In this document: piece by piece, positions 62,782 through 64,000 of the stretch
Layout: each line of letters begins with the position of its first letter
Numbering within the stretch: position 1 is the stretch's first letter
DNA from: Stenotrophomonas sp. UBA7346
GTDB taxonomy: Bacteria > Pseudomonadota > Gammaproteobacteria > Xanthomonadales > Xanthomonadaceae
Assembly: GCA_002471015.1 (NCBI GenBank)
Contig: DKPB01000066.1
Location: forward strand, 1-64,000
Reading direction: 5' to 3'
Length of the DNA: 64,000 nt
The notes under the pieces: model-generated
What the model was told of the DNA's origin: nothing
Databases searched by the model: none
Seen by the model: the letters and a program-made list of their open reading frames with translations, nothing else
Translations under genes and position numbers: made by a program

Positions 62782-63845
62782 AGGGGCCGCTGGGGTTTGG
62801 CAATGACGACCTGCTGCAGGAAACACTGCAGTGGCAGCGCAAACTGGTTGAGGGGCTGAAGCTGCTGCCGGGGGTGGAGGACGTCAATTACGGCGTCACC
62901 GAGCGCCAGGAAGTATGGAGCGATGGCAAGGTCAAGCTGTACCGCTTTGTCAGCGAGCACCCTGGCAACGGCCAACCGCCGCTGCTGATCGTCTATGCGC
63001 TGGTCAACCGGCCCTATATGGTCGACCTGCAGGATGGCCGTTCTCTGGTGCAGAAGCTGCTGGCCCTGGGCCAGGACGTCTATGTGCTGGACTGGGGCTA
63101 CCCGGATCGGTCCGAGCGTTACCTCACGCTGGAGGACTACCTGCTGCGCTACATCGACGGCGCGGTGGACCACCTGCGTGCGCAGCATGACGATCAAGCC
63201 ATCAACCTGCTGGGCATCTGCCAGGGCGGGGTGTTCTCGCTGTGCTACAGCGCGCTGCGCCCGCACAAGGTGCGGTCGCTGATCACCATGGTCACGCCGG
63301 TGGATTTCCAGACGCCTGACAACATGCTCTCGCACTGGGCGCGGCAGGTGGACGTGGACCTGTTCGTCGACACGCTGGGCAATATCCCGGCCGACCTGAT
63401 GAACGCCAGCTACCTCATGCTCAAGCCGTTTCGCTTGAACGTACAGAAGTACGTGGGGCTGATGGACATTCTGGACGACAAGCAGGCGCTGGAAGATTTC
63501 CTGCGCATGGAAAAATGGATCTTCGACTCGCCGGACCTGGCAGGCGAGGCGTTCCGTGAGTTCGTCAAACAGTTCTACCAGGGCAACGGCCTGATGCACG
63601 GCAGCATCCGTATCGGCGAGGAGGCGGTGGACCTGCAGGCCGTGCGCATGCCGGTGCTGAACATCTATGCCGAGCAGGATCACCTGGTGCCGCCAGCCGC
63701 GTCGCGGGCGATGGCGGGCCGGGTAGGCAGCAGCGATTACACCGAACTGGGATTCCGGGGTGGCCATATCGGCATCTATGTTTCAGGCCGCGCGCAGCGC
63801 GAGGTGCCGTCGGCAATCCACCAGTGGCTGAGCAGGAACCGCTGA
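62778..63845 (+). CDS. phaC: Class III polyhydroxyalkanoate synthase, catalytic subunit
   Basis: A 355-residue alpha/beta-hydrolase polymerising hydroxyacyl-CoA into polyester. The lipase-like box GICQGG carries Cys148; Asp301 (AEQDHLVPP) and His330 (GFRGGHIGIYV) complete the triad. Length and the paired PhaE are those of class III. It overlaps phaE by four bases and the downstream gene by one, indicating an operon. Together with the two granule proteins at 39.6-40.4 kb, the cell probably stores short-chain PHA. Confidence 0.95.
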   Translation: MKGPLGFGNDDLLQETLQWQRKLVEGLKLLPGVEDVNYGVTERQEVWSDGKVKLYRFVSEHPGNGQPPLLIVYALVNRPYMVDLQDGRSLVQKLLALGQDVYVLDWGYPDRSERYLTLEDYLLRYIDGAVDHLRAQHDDQAINLLGICQGGVFSLCYSALRPHKVRSLITMVTPVDFQTPDNMLSHWARQVDVDLFVDTLGNIPADLMNASYLMLKPFRLNVQKYVGLMDILDDKQALEDFLRMEKWIFDSPDLAGEAFREFVKQFYQGNGLMHGSIRIGEEAVDLQAVRMPVLNIYAEQDHLVPPAASRAMAGRVGSSDYTELGFRGGHIGIYVSGRAQREVPSAIHQWLSRNR

Positions 63846-64000
63846 TGCATAAACATTCATTGTTGGTTGCGTTGTTGCTTGCTGCCACCAGCGCTACGGT
63901 GCAGGCGGCGCCAAGTGCCGCTACCCAACGCGAAATCAGCGGCCTCATGCAGGCGCTGGAACGTTCTGGTTGCCGCTTCCAACGCAACGGCAGCTGGCAC
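63845..64000 (+). CDS. DUF5329-type exported protein, 5' part only
   Basis: Cut by the window end. The first 52 residues are a signal peptide (HKHSLLVALLLAATSATVQA) followed by REISGLMQALERSGCRFQRNGSWH, the N-terminal hallmark of DUF5329 proteins. Its ATG overlaps the phaC TGA, so it is translationally coupled to phaEC. The role is unknown. Confidence 0.8.
   Translation, partial: MHKHSLLVALLLAATSATVQAAPSAATQREISGLMQALERSGCRFQRNGSWH

Overview
The window is a high-GC, gene-dense chromosomal segment of a gammaproteobacterium of the family Xanthomonadaceae, most probably Stenotrophomonas. Three observations support this. The order carA-orf-carB-greA-rpfE-recJ with prfB-lysS and an rpfB-type fatty acyl-CoA ligase is the xanthomonad rpf neighbourhood. 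Intergenic gaps carry GTAG-type palindromes (TAGTGCCGAGCCATGCTCGGCA) of the SMAG family described in Stenotrophomonas. Many starts are GTG or TTG, as is usual in this group. No prophage, insertion sequence or CRISPR array was seen; the mobile or repetitive content is REP-type palindromes.

Layout. 0-9.5 kb: M3 peptidase, glutathione peroxidase, a decayed higBA toxin-antitoxin pair, ferredoxin-NADP reductase, an ABC exporter, a BON protein, a TRIC-type channel, and an ECF41 sigma factor with its carboxymuconolactone decarboxylase-family partner. 9.5-23.2 kb: class I fumarase, a Cys-rich lipoprotein, a Fur-box-preceded feoAB operon, dapB, carA-orf-carB, greA, rpfE, recJ. 23.1-31.2 kb: an accessory block between recJ and prfB with a membrane acyltransferase, a membrane-bound LytTR regulator, a VIT/VWA surface protein, and two tandem paralogous secreted proteins with acidic DDDGG motifs. 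31.3-36.4 kb: prfB with its programmed frameshift, lysS, a repeat-filled gap, and fadD/rpfB. 36.5-40.4 kb: lipoprotein, SMAG array, membrane-anchored Mrr-like nuclease-fold protein, YggS, and two polyhydroxyalkanoate granule proteins. 40.5-49.2 kb: FHA protein, serC-pheA-aroA, two TonB-like proteins, serS, a LysR regulator, tRNA-Ser(UGA). 49.4-56.1 kb: diguanylate cyclase, tadA, orn, SMAG array, EcsC-like protein, SGNH hydrolase, OYE-family reductase. 56.2-64 kb: divergent ppsA/ppsR, DUF1249, Nudix, pssA, class III PHA synthase phaEC, and the start of a DUF5329 gene.

Functional themes are core metabolism and translation (carAB, dapB, serC-pheA-aroA, fumarase, ppsA/ppsR; prfB, lysS, serS, tadA, tRNA-Ser), iron uptake (feo), second messengers (diguanylate cyclase and Orn), and PHA storage (phaEC plus granule proteins about 21 kb away).

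The most interesting signals are four. (1) lysS and rpfB are collinear with the Xanthomonas rpf cluster, but rpfG, rpfC and rpfF are missing between them and about 600 bp of repeats stand in their place. (2) The ECF41 sigma gene and its partner are each preceded by an identical TGTCACG-N16-CGTC motif, matching the described ECF41 promoter. (3) A 31-bp inverted pair resembling the neisserial dRS3 palindrome occurs at two loci, next to degenerate short repeats. (4) A higBA locus was caught in decay.
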